In this document: positions 14,775-24,164 of the stretch, piece by piece
How positions within the stretch are numbered: the stretch's first letter is position 1
How the letters are laid out: each line of letters starts with the position of its first letter
Assembly: GCA_002238825.1 (NCBI GenBank)
Contig: MPNC01000019.1
Location: 1 to 46,767, forward strand
Length of the DNA: 46,767 nt
Source: SAR202 cluster bacterium bin87
GTDB lineage: Bacteria > Chloroflexota > Dehalococcoidia > Lucifugimonadales > UBA3495
Direction: 5' to 3'
The notes under the pieces: model-generated
Told to the model about the DNA's origin: nothing
The model's database searches: none
What the model saw: only the letters and a program-made list of their open reading frames with translations
Position numbers and translations under genes: made by a program

Positions 14775-16928
14775 ATGGTGACCGGTATCAAGAAATACAA
14801 CCCGGGCTTCCTCAGCGACGACGAGATCGTGGCGTCCTTCTGCGTAAGGAACGCCGAATTGGAGTCTCTCCTGGAATCCCTGTACTCCAGCACCGGCAAT
14901 TCCAACGCGCACTCCTTGGTCATTGGGCCCAGGGGCAGCGGCAAGAGCCATCTGCTGTTACGCGTGGCGGCTGAGATCCGGCGCAATGAGTCGCTATCAG
15001 GGTTCTACCCCATCGTATTCGCCGAGGAGAGCTACGAGGTTTCCACCATCGGGGAGTTTTGGCTGGGATGTCTGGAGTACCTGGCGGAGCAGGCTGTGGA
15101 AGAGGAGCGGGCTGACCTGCGGCTGTCTCACGGCGACCTGCGGACCGTCCGTGATGATCGGGAGTTAGCCAATCGCTGCCTTGGATCCATTCTGGACTAT
15201 GCGGACCGTCATGGTAAGCGGATGGTGTTGGTGGTGGAGAACCTGAACATGCTCTTCGCCGACATGGGCGATCCTGACGCCGGCTGGCGGTTACGGCACA
15301 CGCTGCAGACCGAGCCGCGGATAGTCCTGCTGGGCAGCGCCACCAGCAGGTTCGACGAGATTGACCATCCTGACCATGCGCTGTATGACCTATTTCGCGT
15401 GGTCACCCTGCATCCTCTGGATATCGGGGAATGCGTATCGTTATGGCGAACTGTATCAGGGCGGGAAGCTGAGGAACGTGTGGTCAGGCCTCTGCAGATT
15501 CTCACCGGCGGCAATCCGCGCCTGCTTGCCATCATCGCCCGATTTGGCGCCGGGAGTTCGTTCGATGATTTGATGGACAGCCTGCTGGACCTGGTTGATG
15601 ATCACACCGAGTACTTCAAGAGTCATCTGGAATCGCTGCCACCGCAGGAACGGCGAATTTACCTGGCGTTGGCCACGCTGTGGAGGCCGGCCACTGCCAG
15701 GGAGGTCGCCGAACAGGCGCGGATGGATGTCAATGTCACGAGTGCGTTGCTCAAGCGCTTGGTGGAGCGCGGCGCGGTTACCATCGATGGAGGGACGCCG
15801 CGCCGAAGGCAGTACTATCTGACCGAGCGTCTCTACAACATCTACTACCTCCTGCGCCGGGGTAGTGGCGAGAGCCAGGTGGTGAAGGCGCTGATAGATT
15901 TCATGGCCTGTCTGTACTCGCCCGCGGTGGTTTGGGACGCCTTCAGCGGCGCCATCCGGCACGTTCCTGATGTCCGTACTTTGCGTCCGCGTTTGGCGGA
16001 TTTATTTGCGGAGAGGATGCTGGACGAGGCAGACCACCTGGCGGAACTGGGGCAAACGGAAGACGCCCTGGCGGTTCATGACGATATCATCCGCCGGCTG
16101 ACCGGGGACGACGAATGCGTGACCAGCGGCTGGATCGCTATGGTGCTGATGGAGAAGATGCAACTATTGCGCGAGTCCGGCCGGGATCTCGAGGCGATGG
16201 CCATCTGCGATGATCTGATCACCTGCTTTGGCGGCCGTGAGGAGGTCCGGTGCGTTCTCGCCGTAACGGTCGCTCGAAACTTCAGGGCCTTGGCGTCGCT
16301 CGATGCAGGCCAGACCTCTGCGGTCGTGTCGCAGTTGGACCAGTCTCTGGCTCAACTCTGCGGCATGACAACTCCCTTGAATGGGTTGGATGGGTTAGAT
16401 GGGTTGGGAGAAGGCGTCTCGTTCTTTACCAAGGGGGTTGTCCTCATGCGTGCGGGGCAGTTACCGGCGGCCGCGGCCGCATTCGATGAGGTAGTGGCTA
16501 GGGAGGAGGCGCTGGAGGAATGGGGTTCGATTGGTTTGGTGGCGGCAGCGTTGGAGTTCAAGGAGACTGCCTTGGATACGCCGATCAGCGAGGAGGAAGC
16601 ATCGACGCTGCTGAGATGCCTGGCGCAAACAGGCGAGATCGATGTGGTCGCCATGAGAGCCTTATTGCAATTCACGGTCCGGGCGGGGGCCCACAGGGCA
16701 CTTGAAATATTTGAAGCATCACAGGCCTGTGCATTGTTGCTGCCTTTGGTTACGGCATTGCGACAAGGCATCGGTCAGGCTACGCATGTGGCGAAAGAAG
16801 TCGATGAGGTCGCGGAGGATGTGCGGCAGGAGTTACTCACCATTGAACTTACCGTCCCGGAGGGGGTCTTTATCGCTGACGTCCCACTCCAGACAGCGGA
16901 TGACGTAGATTACCCAACTGGATGTTGA
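14775..16928 (+). CDS. STAND-type ATPase with C-terminal helical repeats
   Basis: The product has 717 residues from ATG at 14775 (MVTGIKKYNPGF). An open frame extends further upstream but overlaps the previous gene, so this start is preferred. Walker A is GPRGSGKS (51-58). The Walker B-like strand is RMVLVVENLN (149-158), with Glu-Asn in place of the common Asp-Glu. A winged-helix segment lies at about 300-370 (TAREVAEQARMDVNVTSALL). Residues 430-690 are TPR-like helices (LAELGQTEDALAVHDDII, RESGRDLEAMAICDDLI). Such C-termini usually bind a trigger or partner. It sits between the first ATPase (17 bp) and the MmeI-like enzyme (15 bp). A G-rich tandem repeat (GGGTTGGATGGG-like, 16382-16408) encodes NGLDGLDGLG. 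Confidence 0.75.
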   Translation: MVTGIKKYNPGFLSDDEIVASFCVRNAELESLLESLYSSTGNSNAHSLVIGPRGSGKSHLLLRVAAEIRRNESLSGFYPIVFAEESYEVSTIGEFWLGCLEYLAEQAVEEERADLRLSHGDLRTVRDDRELANRCLGSILDYADRHGKRMVLVVENLNMLFADMGDPDAGWRLRHTLQTEPRIVLLGSATSRFDEIDHPDHALYDLFRVVTLHPLDIGECVSLWRTVSGREAEERVVRPLQILTGGNPRLLAIIARFGAGSSFDDLMDSLLDLVDDHTEYFKSHLESLPPQERRIYLALATLWRPATAREVAEQARMDVNVTSALLKRLVERGAVTIDGGTPRRRQYYLTERLYNIYYLLRRGSGESQVVKALIDFMACLYSPAVVWDAFSGAIRHVPDVRTLRPRLADLFAERMLDEADHLAELGQTEDALAVHDDIIRRLTGDDECVTSGWIAMVLMEKMQLLRESGRDLEAMAICDDLITCFGGREEVRCVLAVTVARNFRALASLDAGQTSAVVSQLDQSLAQLCGMTTPLNGLDGLDGLGEGVSFFTKGVVLMRAGQLPAAAAAFDEVVAREEALEEWGSIGLVAAALEFKETALDTPISEEEASTLLRCLAQTGEIDVVAMRALLQFTVRAGAHRALEIFEASQACALLLPLVTALRQGIGQATHVAKEVDEVAEDVRQELLTIELTVPEGVFIADVPLQTADDVDYPTGC

Positions 16929-16943
16929 GGATCACGACTATCG

Positions 16944-19814
16944 ATGATGCCGACTATGACACCTCAGGATTTTGTCGGACGCTGGAGCAAGGCAGGGTTC
17001 GGCGAACGGCAGGGTGCGCAGCCCTTTTTCATCGACCTCTGCGCCGTCGTGGGCCATCCGACGCCGGCCGCGTACGGGGACCCGGAGCGGTTTACGTTCG
17101 AGAAATGGGTCCCGGGCGGCTTCGCCGACGCGTACTTCGAGGAGCACTTCGGCTGGGAATTCAAGGGTCGGGACGCTCAGCTGGACGGGGCGTTCGACCA
17201 ACTGCTGCGCTACCAGGTCCACCTGAAGACCCCGCCGCTGCTCATCGTGTCGTCCTTCCAGACGATACGGATCCAGACCAATTTCCCGGGAATGGAGACG
17301 GGCCGCTACGACCTCGGCATTGAGGAACTGACGCAACCAGAGCGGCTGGATATCCTGAGGGACGTGTTCGTCGCGCCGCACCGGTTCCGAGAACGGTTGC
17401 GATCGGTGGACGTGGTGACGCGAGAGACGGCGTCGTTGTTCCAGTCCATTGTGGTGGATATGGAGGAGCGGAACGAGGATCCGGAGCGGCTGGCGCGCTA
17501 TCTCAATCAGTTGGTCTTCTGTCTGTATTCCGAGGACGCGGGACTTCTGCCCGACGGACTGTTCAGTCGCATCGTTCGGCAATACCACAGGGATCCGGCG
17601 ACCTTCGACCGGGCGATACGGAGCCTGTACGCGCAGATGGCGACCGGCGGGTTCTCCGGCGCGGACGAGATTGCGCACTTCAACGGCGACCTCTTCAACG
17701 TCGTGGACACCGTGGAACTGAGCACGGTAGCGCTGCAGCGGCTGGGCGAGGCCTGTGAGCGGAACTGGCGAGACATAGAGCCGTCCATATTTGGCACCCT
17801 GTTCGAGCGGGCGCTGGACGCGTCGAAGAGAGCACAGACGGGTGCGCACTACACCGGAGCCGACGACATCGAGTTGGTGGTGGAGCCGGTGGTGATGGCG
17901 CCGCTGCGTCGGGAGTGGGAGGAAACGAAGGCTAGTGTCGACGATCTGCTGGACGCGGAACATGGCTCTAGCGTCGCGCTGGCGACGACGGAGGCGGAGG
18001 CGATCATTCGACGGGCCCAGCGTGGACAGCTGGCGGGGCCGACGGGACCCGACCCCCCGAACGTGTTGGCCAACGCGCCACGGATCAGGGCAAGGCTGCT
18101 GCTGGATGAGTTCCAGGATCGCCTGGCGTCGGTAAAGGTTCTGGATCCTGCGTGCGGGAGCGGAAACTTCCTCTATATTGCGCTCCGGTCGCTGCTGGAC
18201 CTCGAGCTGGAGGTGATCGACTTCGCGGCAGTGCGGGGATGGCACGGGTTGACTCCCAGGGTGCAGACAAACCAGATGTTGGGACTGGAGATCAACCACT
18301 ACGCGGCAGGGTTGGCGCGGACGGCGCTGTGGATCGGCTACATCCAGTGGCACCAGTCCAACGGCTTCCCGTACACGCAGCGTCCGATCCTGACGCCGCT
18401 GAACACGATACGGCAGACGGACGCGATACTGGACCTGAGCGATCCTGACAATCCAGTGGAACCGGTGTGGCCGGCGGCGGAGTTCATCGTGGGGAACCCG
18501 CCGTTTCTAGGAGGCAAGCTGCTGCGCACCGGCCTGAATGACGGGTACGTGGAGGCGCTGTTCAAACAGTACCACGGCAAGGTGCCGGCCGAGGCAGACT
18601 TGGTGTGTTACTGGTTCGACAAGACGCAGCGGGAGATCGAAATCGGGACGACCAAACGGGCGGGCCTACTGGCAACGCAGGGGATACGGGGCGGCGCAAA
18701 CCGGAAAGTTTTGCAGCGCATCAAGGAGACCGGCGATATTTTCATGGCGTGGTCGGATCACCCATGGGTGCTGGAAGGGGCCGCGGTGCACATATCTATT
18801 GTCGGCTTCGATGACGGCACGGAGTTGGAGCGGGCGCTGGATGGGCAACCGGTTACGGCGATAAACTCCAACCTGACGGTGGGGGTCGACCTGATGGTGG
18901 CCAAACGGTTGGCAGAAAATCTCGGTATCGCGTTCATGGGGGACACGAAGGGTGGACCGTTCGACATTCCCGATGAATTGGCGCAAGAAATGCTCAGCAG
19001 CCCCAACCCGCATGGTAAAGGAAACGAGGATGTGGTTCGTCCCTGGGTGAATGGCCGGGACATAACAAACCGTTCCAGAGGAATGTGGATCGTTGACTTC
19101 GAGGATATGCCCATCGATCAAGCTGCGCTTTACGAATCACCGTTTGAATACGTGAACACTCATGTACGGCCAATGAGAGAGCGCTCTCGATCAACGATTG
19201 CAAGCTGGTGGCTGCACGAGCGTCCTCGGCCAGAGATGAGGACAGCCCTGGCCGGTATTCACCGTTACATCGTCACACCGCGCGTATCCAAACACCGGCT
19301 TTTTTCATGGATTGGAAGCGACACACTCTCCGACAGTGCGATAATCACGTTTGCCAAGGACGACGACTACACATTCGGCGTGTTGCACTCGCGTTTTCAC
19401 GAGCTTCGGGCGTTAGCTATGGGGACACAGTTGGAAACGCGCCCACGTTACACGCCGACAACGTGCTTTGAGACGTTCCCCTTTCCACAGCCGGCGGACG
19501 AGCAGAGGGAGGCAATCGGCGCGGCGGCAGCCGAGTTGAATCGGCTACGCGAAGGCTGGCTGAATCCGAAGGGCGTTACTGCAGCACAACGACGAAGGCG
19601 GACACTGACGAACTTGTACAACGACCGACCGACTTGGCTGGAGAACATCCACGCCCGCCTCGATGCGGCGGTGGCCGACGCTTACGGGTGGGCAACGGAT
19701 CTGCCAGATGCAGAGATCTTGGAGCGACTGCTGATGCTGAACCTAAAGAGAGCAGCAGCGGAAACCCGATTCGAAGGGACTACAGCGGGGTCGATTGTCT
19801 TGGGTGAGCAGTGA
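16944..19814 (+). CDS. MmeI-like single-chain restriction-modification enzyme
   Basis: The product has 956 residues from ATG at 16944. Layout: N-terminal PD-(D/E)XK nuclease with Asp62-x9-Glu72-x-Lys74 (GFADAYFEEHFGWEFKG), the spacing known from MmeI; a helical linker (about 120-380); an N6-adenine methyltransferase with motif I DPACGSGNF (401-409) and motif IV NPPF (518-521); and a target-recognition region (about 650-850) with GIHRYIVTPRVSKHR. A C-terminal helical domain contains DRPTWL. Enzymes of this type (type IIL/IIG) methylate and cut with one polypeptide using SAM. All catalytic residues seem present. It is last in the operon after two ATPases, which are not normal partners of MmeI enzymes. 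Confidence 0.85.
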   Translation: MMPTMTPQDFVGRWSKAGFGERQGAQPFFIDLCAVVGHPTPAAYGDPERFTFEKWVPGGFADAYFEEHFGWEFKGRDAQLDGAFDQLLRYQVHLKTPPLLIVSSFQTIRIQTNFPGMETGRYDLGIEELTQPERLDILRDVFVAPHRFRERLRSVDVVTRETASLFQSIVVDMEERNEDPERLARYLNQLVFCLYSEDAGLLPDGLFSRIVRQYHRDPATFDRAIRSLYAQMATGGFSGADEIAHFNGDLFNVVDTVELSTVALQRLGEACERNWRDIEPSIFGTLFERALDASKRAQTGAHYTGADDIELVVEPVVMAPLRREWEETKASVDDLLDAEHGSSVALATTEAEAIIRRAQRGQLAGPTGPDPPNVLANAPRIRARLLLDEFQDRLASVKVLDPACGSGNFLYIALRSLLDLELEVIDFAAVRGWHGLTPRVQTNQMLGLEINHYAAGLARTALWIGYIQWHQSNGFPYTQRPILTPLNTIRQTDAILDLSDPDNPVEPVWPAAEFIVGNPPFLGGKLLRTGLNDGYVEALFKQYHGKVPAEADLVCYWFDKTQREIEIGTTKRAGLLATQGIRGGANRKVLQRIKETGDIFMAWSDHPWVLEGAAVHISIVGFDDGTELERALDGQPVTAINSNLTVGVDLMVAKRLAENLGIAFMGDTKGGPFDIPDELAQEMLSSPNPHGKGNEDVVRPWVNGRDITNRSRGMWIVDFEDMPIDQAALYESPFEYVNTHVRPMRERSRSTIASWWLHERPRPEMRTALAGIHRYIVTPRVSKHRLFSWIGSDTLSDSAIITFAKDDDYTFGVLHSRFHELRALAMGTQLETRPRYTPTTCFETFPFPQPADEQREAIGAAAAELNRLREGWLNPKGVTAAQRRRRTLTNLYNDRPTWLENIHARLDAAVADAYGWATDLPDAEILERLLMLNLKRAAAETRFEGTTAGSIVLGEQ

Positions 19815-19989
19815 CCTAATAGGAGGGTAGCTTCGAGCCCCGGCGCAATCTTATCCGTTCAACGGTCCCGCTGGTCAGCTTCCGGGAGGCCGAGATGATC
19901 GTCTGCCATTAGGGCGTATGACCAAAGAGGATTTGGGGAACTCTTCCCAAGTCGTTGTCTGCCATCTGGGCGACGTATTCGTTCCTAAT

Positions 19990-21699
19990 CCCGAATCCAC
20001 CGAAGGGATGCGGAGGTGCCGGTCAGACGAGGGACCGGGTCCAGTGAATGGATTTGCGAGGCCCTGATGCCGATAGAAATGGACGGTGCGGAGTGCGGCT
20101 GCCACGCCAGGGGGATTTTGACGGCCCGTGGTAGCGACGCTGGGAGCGATTTTCAGTGCCGACCGGAGGCGGAGGGCGTCAGGGGCCCAGCCTGACGCAG
20201 GTCGGCCAGGCGGTGGGTAATCCGGTGGAGGGGTCGGACGCCATGAATGGCGTCAGGATGGAAGGGGTAGGGCGCGCAGTTTGGCGAGAGCGCTGCTGAA
20301 CTGGTTTTGCCAGGGCCAGCCCTGAGGGAGATGCAGGGTGATGCGGCGTGCCTTGCGGGTGATGCGTCCGGCCAGGGAGAAGAAACGTCGCCTGAGGGTC
20401 TTGGTGGTGATCACCGGCTCGCCCAGACCGATGCGTGTGGTCCAGCGGGCCAGATTATGGGCCAGCACCTGCACTGCCAGCCAGGCGGCGTTGGCGGCGA
20501 AACGGCCCGAGGGGAGATGATTGAGCCCGACGCCGTACTTGAGATCGCGGATGGCGTTCTCGATCTCGGCGTGGCGGCGATGGTCGGCCTCCAGGTACAG
20601 GGTGTCGCCGTCCCGGTCGGTGATGAAGGCGTGATAGCTGTAGTCGGCAAGCAGCGCAAGTTGGGAGCCGGGCGTGGGCTGCACCCTTCGTACAATGAGA
20701 CGCACCGCCACGGCATCGGGCTCATGCTGGAAAGGAACGTAGGTTGTCTCGGCCACGTCGGCAGCGCCCTCCATCCAGTACGGGATGGGTGTCCAGTCCG
20801 CCTCGGGTATGGCTTCGATGATGTTGCGCAGGCTCTGGTGCTGTCGGGCGGTGATGGAGAAACGGACCTTCGCCTTGCGGCAGGCGGCGACGATGTCGTG
20901 GGTGTAGAAGCCGCTGTCGGCCCGCAGGGTGAGTTGACCGGTGGCACCGGCGTAGCGCACGCGGCTCACCGTCTCCCGCAGGAAGTGGGCGGCGCCCCGG
21001 GCGGTGTTGGCCCGTCCCTTGCGCAGCCGTGCCATCAGCACCTCTCCGGTGCCCGCAGCCACGGCGAACAGCGGGTGATAGCCCCGCTGACCAGCGTAGT
21101 TGTGGCTCTGTGCGCCCTCCTTGGCAAGACCGTAAGTCTCGCAGACGGTGGAATCAAGGTCGATGGTGAACGGATCATCGCCTGGTCCGTCCCCAACAGC
21201 CCAGGCCCCAGCCAGAAACTCACGGCCCACCCGATCCAACTGGCGCACATGGCCCCACCGGGAGCTGCACAGAAAGGTAGCCAGCGTGGATAGCGCCTTG
21301 ACCACGCAGCCCAGCACCCGCCCAACCCCACCAGCGCGCATCGCGTCGGCGTCGTCAATGCAGTCGCCACCGGCCAATGCCGACGCCACCAGGGTCAACA
21401 GTTTGTCTCCAGCATTGGCTCGACCCGGCGCATCTTCCAGGTCAACATGGTTGTCCACCAGCTCGCACAATCCCAGGCGGTGGGCCATCGTGACTGGAAG
21501 CAGCAGTCCGGCATTAGCCACCAGGCGGTGGTCATCGAAGGCGACTTGGATGCGGTCGGGGTCGTTGCGTGGTAGCATCCGTTGGGTGCACCTCGTTTCG
21601 GGTAGGTTTTCTTTGTCAAAAACCATTATCCCCGAAGCGCAGGAGGACTTTTCCATCCCCTCGGCGCACCGCCACACTCATCTTTGCGGTGGATTGGGG
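19990..21699 (-). mobile_element. IS1380-family element, copy A
   Basis: The element is about 1710 bp. Left end CCCGAATCCACCGA (19990-20003) and right end CGGTGGATTGGGG (to 21699) are inverted copies matching copy B. It carries one leftward transposase. Flanking 5-mers are CTAAT (left) and CTTAG (right), which are not identical. Different flanks and an hsdM 3' remnant directly at the right end suggest an adjacent deletion or recombination between IS copies after insertion. Confidence 0.75.
20253..21578 (-). CDS. IS1380-family transposase, copy A
   Basis: The product has 441 residues; ATG at 21578 (MLPRNDPDRIQ) is chosen to agree with the same start and length in copy B. It is a DDE transposase of the DDE_Tnp_1 / IS1380 type. 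Acidic residues are seen in IDLDST, RADSGF and the Glu-rich HAEIENAIRDLKYG block, and the typical YHPLFAVAAGTGEVL segment is present. It is roughly 90 percent identical to copy B by eye. No frameshift or internal stop is seen, so it may be active. An upstream in-frame extension (MWRCAEGMEKSS) reads through the IS leader and is not supported. Confidence 0.85.
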   Translation of the reverse strand: MLPRNDPDRIQVAFDDHRLVANAGLLLPVTMAHRLGLCELVDNHVDLEDAPGRANAGDKLLTLVASALAGGDCIDDADAMRAGGVGRVLGCVVKALSTLATFLCSSRWGHVRQLDRVGREFLAGAWAVGDGPGDDPFTIDLDSTVCETYGLAKEGAQSHNYAGQRGYHPLFAVAAGTGEVLMARLRKGRANTARGAAHFLRETVSRVRYAGATGQLTLRADSGFYTHDIVAACRKAKVRFSITARQHQSLRNIIEAIPEADWTPIPYWMEGAADVAETTYVPFQHEPDAVAVRLIVRRVQPTPGSQLALLADYSYHAFITDRDGDTLYLEADHRRHAEIENAIRDLKYGVGLNHLPSGRFAANAAWLAVQVLAHNLARWTTRIGLGEPVITTKTLRRRFFSLAGRITRKARRITLHLPQGWPWQNQFSSALAKLRALPLPS

Positions 21700-21957
21700 C
21701 TTAGAGACACAGAGCAGATTCCGCTACTTGAGGACGGTGGCATCGACGCCTTCCTCGGGCGCGAGGTGTTGCCCTTCTCGGAAGATGCCTGGTACGCGCC
21801 CTAAAGCACGAAAATCGGCTACGCAATCAGCTTCAACCGCCACTTCTACAAGCCGCCACCAATGCGCTCGCTAGGCGCGATAACGGCTGACATCGTTGCG
21901 CTGGAAAACGCGAGCGAAGGGCTGCTTGGCCAAATAGCCGCAGGGAGTTTCGCATGA
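21700..21957 (+). pseudogene. hsdM: HsdM-like (type I N6-adenine methylase) 3' remnant
   Basis: From the IS boundary the frame reads LRDTEQIPLLEDGGIDAFLG, REVLPFSEDAWYAP, a TAA, then STKIGYAISFNRHFYKPPP and ADIVALENASEGLL, ending at TGA. IPL, IDAFLGREVLP, DAW and KIGYxIxFNRHFY are the usual C-terminus of type I methylase subunits and their relatives. The TAA inside shows further decay. IS1380 copy A removed everything upstream. The final TGA overlaps the ATG of the next gene (ATGA at 21954-21957), so the two were once translationally coupled. Confidence 0.65.
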
Positions 21958-22283
21958 GAATTCCGAACCCGTTCAAGCGGATAGACTCGCAGTCATTGGT
22001 GGTGCGCCTGAGCCTTCCAGGCGCCGCCTCCGTTTCATGGACTGCAACGTTCAAGAATGCCGACAAGCTCGCGGCTTGGGAGCTGTATGTCGAGATGTCC
22101 ACAACGGTCCTCACCCAACCGTTGGGAGACAATGACGGGGACGAACAATCGGCACTCAGTAGCCTATACTCGATATTCGAGACCACTCGTGAGGTACTCC
22201 GACGATATGGGCCTCCTTCCTATGAATGCAGCAAGGTCTCCATCACGATGCTGAACCGGGCAATACGCCCTTTTACTGCTAAG

Positions 22284-23992
22284 CCCCAATCCACCGAAAA
22301 GATGAGCGTGTCGGTGTCGTGAAGCGATAAGAAAGTGCTCCCGGCTTCGGGGATAATGGTTTGTGAAATAGCAAACCGCCCTGAAACAAGGAGCACCCAT
22401 CGGATGCTATCACGCAACGACCCTGACCGCATACAAATCGCCTTTGATGATCACCGCTTGGTGGCCAACGCTGGGCTGCTGCTTCCGGTCACCTTGGCCC
22501 ACCGCCTGGGACTGGGCGAGCTGGTGGACCACCATGTTGACCTGGGAGATGCGCCAGGTCGGGCGAACCCGGGCGATAAGATGATGACCCTGGTGGCGTC
22601 GGCGCTGGCCGGTGGCGACTGCATCGACGACGCCGACGCGCTGCGCGCTGGGGGAACCGAGCAGGTGCTGGGTTGCGTGGTCAAGGCGCCATCCACGTTG
22701 GGAACCTTCCTGCGGAGTTTCCGGTGGGGCCACGTGCGGCAGTTGGATCGGGTGAGCCGGGAGCTGCTGGCTCTGGCCTGGTCCGCTGGTGCGGGACCGG
22801 GCGATGATCCGTTGACCATCGACCTGGACTCCACGGTCTGCGAGACCTTTGGGTTGCTCAAGGAGGGCGCGCGCGACCATAACTACGCCGGCCAGCGAAG
22901 CTATCACCCGCTGTTGGCCGTGGCTGCGGGCACCGGAGAGGTGCTGATGTGTCGGCTACGCAAGGGACGAGCCAACACGGCTCGGGGCGGTGCCCACTTC
23001 TTGCGGGAGACGGTGAGCCGAGTGCGCCACGCCGGCGCCACCGGTCCACTCACCATGCGTGCCGACAGCGGCTTCTACACCCACGACATCGTCGCCGCCT
23101 GTCGCAAGGCGAAAGTCCGTTTCTCCATCACCGCCCGCCAGCACCAGACCCTGCGCAACATCATTGAGGCCATACCCGAGGCAGACTGGACGCCCATCCC
23201 GTACTGGATGGAGGGCGCTGCCGACGTGGCCGAGACAACCTACGTTCCTTTCCAGAGTGAGCCTGATGCCGTGCCGGTGCGGCTCATCGTGCGAAGGGTG
23301 AAGCCCACACCCGGCTCCCAACTTGCGCTGCTTGCCGACTACAGCTATCACGCCTTCATCACCGACCGGGATGGCGACACCCTGGACCTGGAGGCCGACC
23401 ATCGCCGCCACGCCGAGATCGAGAACGCCATCCGCGATCTCAAGTACGGCGTGGGGCTCAACCACCTGCCCTCGGGACGCTTCCCCGCCAACGCCGCCTG
23501 GCTGGCCGTACAAGTACTGGCACACAATCTCGCTCGCTGGACCACGCGCATCGGTCTGGGCGAACCGGCAGTAACCACCAAGACCCTCCGGCGACGCTTC
23601 TTCTCCCTGGCGGGACGCATCACCCGCAAGGCACGCCGCCTCACTCTGCACCTGCCACAGGGCTGGCCCTGGCAGAACCAGTTCAACTCCGCCCTCGCCA
23701 AACTGCGCGCCCTGCCGCTCCCTTCCTGACCCCAACCACGGCGTCTGACCCGTCCGCCAGACTATCTACAGGCTTGGCTGTCCCGCGTCAGGCCGGTCCC
23801 TGTGGTCTCCTGCTGCAATCCGACCGCTGATCTTGCCCGTCGCCGGCACCGCGGTCCGCCAAAATCCCCTTGGCGTGGCTATTACACCCTATGCCCAGCC
23901 GGATTGGAGCAGGTCAAGGCCGCGCCGCCTCGATCCGGCTCCTCTCATCCCTGGCTTCCTCGCGGTGACCAGACCCTGTCGGTGGATTTGGG
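22284..23992 (+). mobile_element. IS1380-family element, copy B, with 5-bp target duplication
   Basis: The element is 1709 bp. Terminal inverted repeats are CCCCAATCCACCGA (22284-22297) and TCGGTGGATTTGGG (23979-23992), one mismatch in 14. CTAAG flanks both sides (22279-22283 and 23993-23997), a perfect 5-bp target duplication. Both ends and the duplication are intact, so this insertion is recent compared with copy A. Confidence 0.85.
22404..23729 (+). CDS. IS1380-family transposase, copy B
   Basis: The product has 441 residues. ATG at 22404 (MLSRNDPDRIQ) is preceded by AAGGAG (22387-22392). Longer in-frame starts (GTG 22335, ATG 22356) lack a binding site. It carries the same DDE landmarks as copy A: IDLDST, MRADSGF and HAEIENAIRDLKYG. 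The frame is uninterrupted and ends LRALPLPS like copy A, so the enzyme is probably functional. Differences from copy A are scattered single substitutions, which suggests two independent arrivals or some time since duplication. Confidence 0.88.
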   Translation: MLSRNDPDRIQIAFDDHRLVANAGLLLPVTLAHRLGLGELVDHHVDLGDAPGRANPGDKMMTLVASALAGGDCIDDADALRAGGTEQVLGCVVKAPSTLGTFLRSFRWGHVRQLDRVSRELLALAWSAGAGPGDDPLTIDLDSTVCETFGLLKEGARDHNYAGQRSYHPLLAVAAGTGEVLMCRLRKGRANTARGGAHFLRETVSRVRHAGATGPLTMRADSGFYTHDIVAACRKAKVRFSITARQHQTLRNIIEAIPEADWTPIPYWMEGAADVAETTYVPFQSEPDAVPVRLIVRRVKPTPGSQLALLADYSYHAFITDRDGDTLDLEADHRRHAEIENAIRDLKYGVGLNHLPSGRFPANAAWLAVQVLAHNLARWTTRIGLGEPAVTTKTLRRRFFSLAGRITRKARRLTLHLPQGWPWQNQFNSALAKLRALPLPS

Positions 23993-24164
23993 CTAAGTGG
24001 CACAGCGAGACCCTATCCGGAGCATTCGGCGACGATTCCAAACGAAAGCAGTTCCGAAACGAGCTTGCAGATTTACAGGACCACCTTCAAAATTACGCCG
24101 AGCAGTTGAGGAGGATTGCTGGAGTACCCGCCGGTCCTAACCCATGAACTGAAAGGAGAACCCC

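Larger units (their letters stand above)
21954..24147 (+). pseudogene. Small hypothetical gene interrupted by IS1380 copy B
   Basis: The 5' part (21954-22283) codes for MRIPNPFKRIDSQSLVVRLS to NRAIRPFTAK. The 3' part (23998-24147) codes for WHSETLSGAFGDD to IAGVPAGPNP and a TGA. Removing the IS plus one copy of the CTAAG target duplication joins the halves in frame into a 159-residue protein. It has a beta-rich start, a central helix (LYSIFETTREVLRRYG) and a C-terminal coiled-coil-like helix (RNELADLQDHLQNYAEQL). Function unknown. It lay between hsdM and a ThsB-like TIR gene. Its start overlaps the hsdM stop and its end is 17 bp from the TIR start, so it belonged to that operon. Confidence 0.75.

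Noticed and set aside
22335-22403. Longer N-terminus for IS1380 transposase copy B (GTG 22335 or ATG 22356)
   Set aside because: AAGGAG at 22387-22392 fits ATG 22404, and copy A gives the same 441-residue length from the matching ATG. The leader sequences differ between copies.
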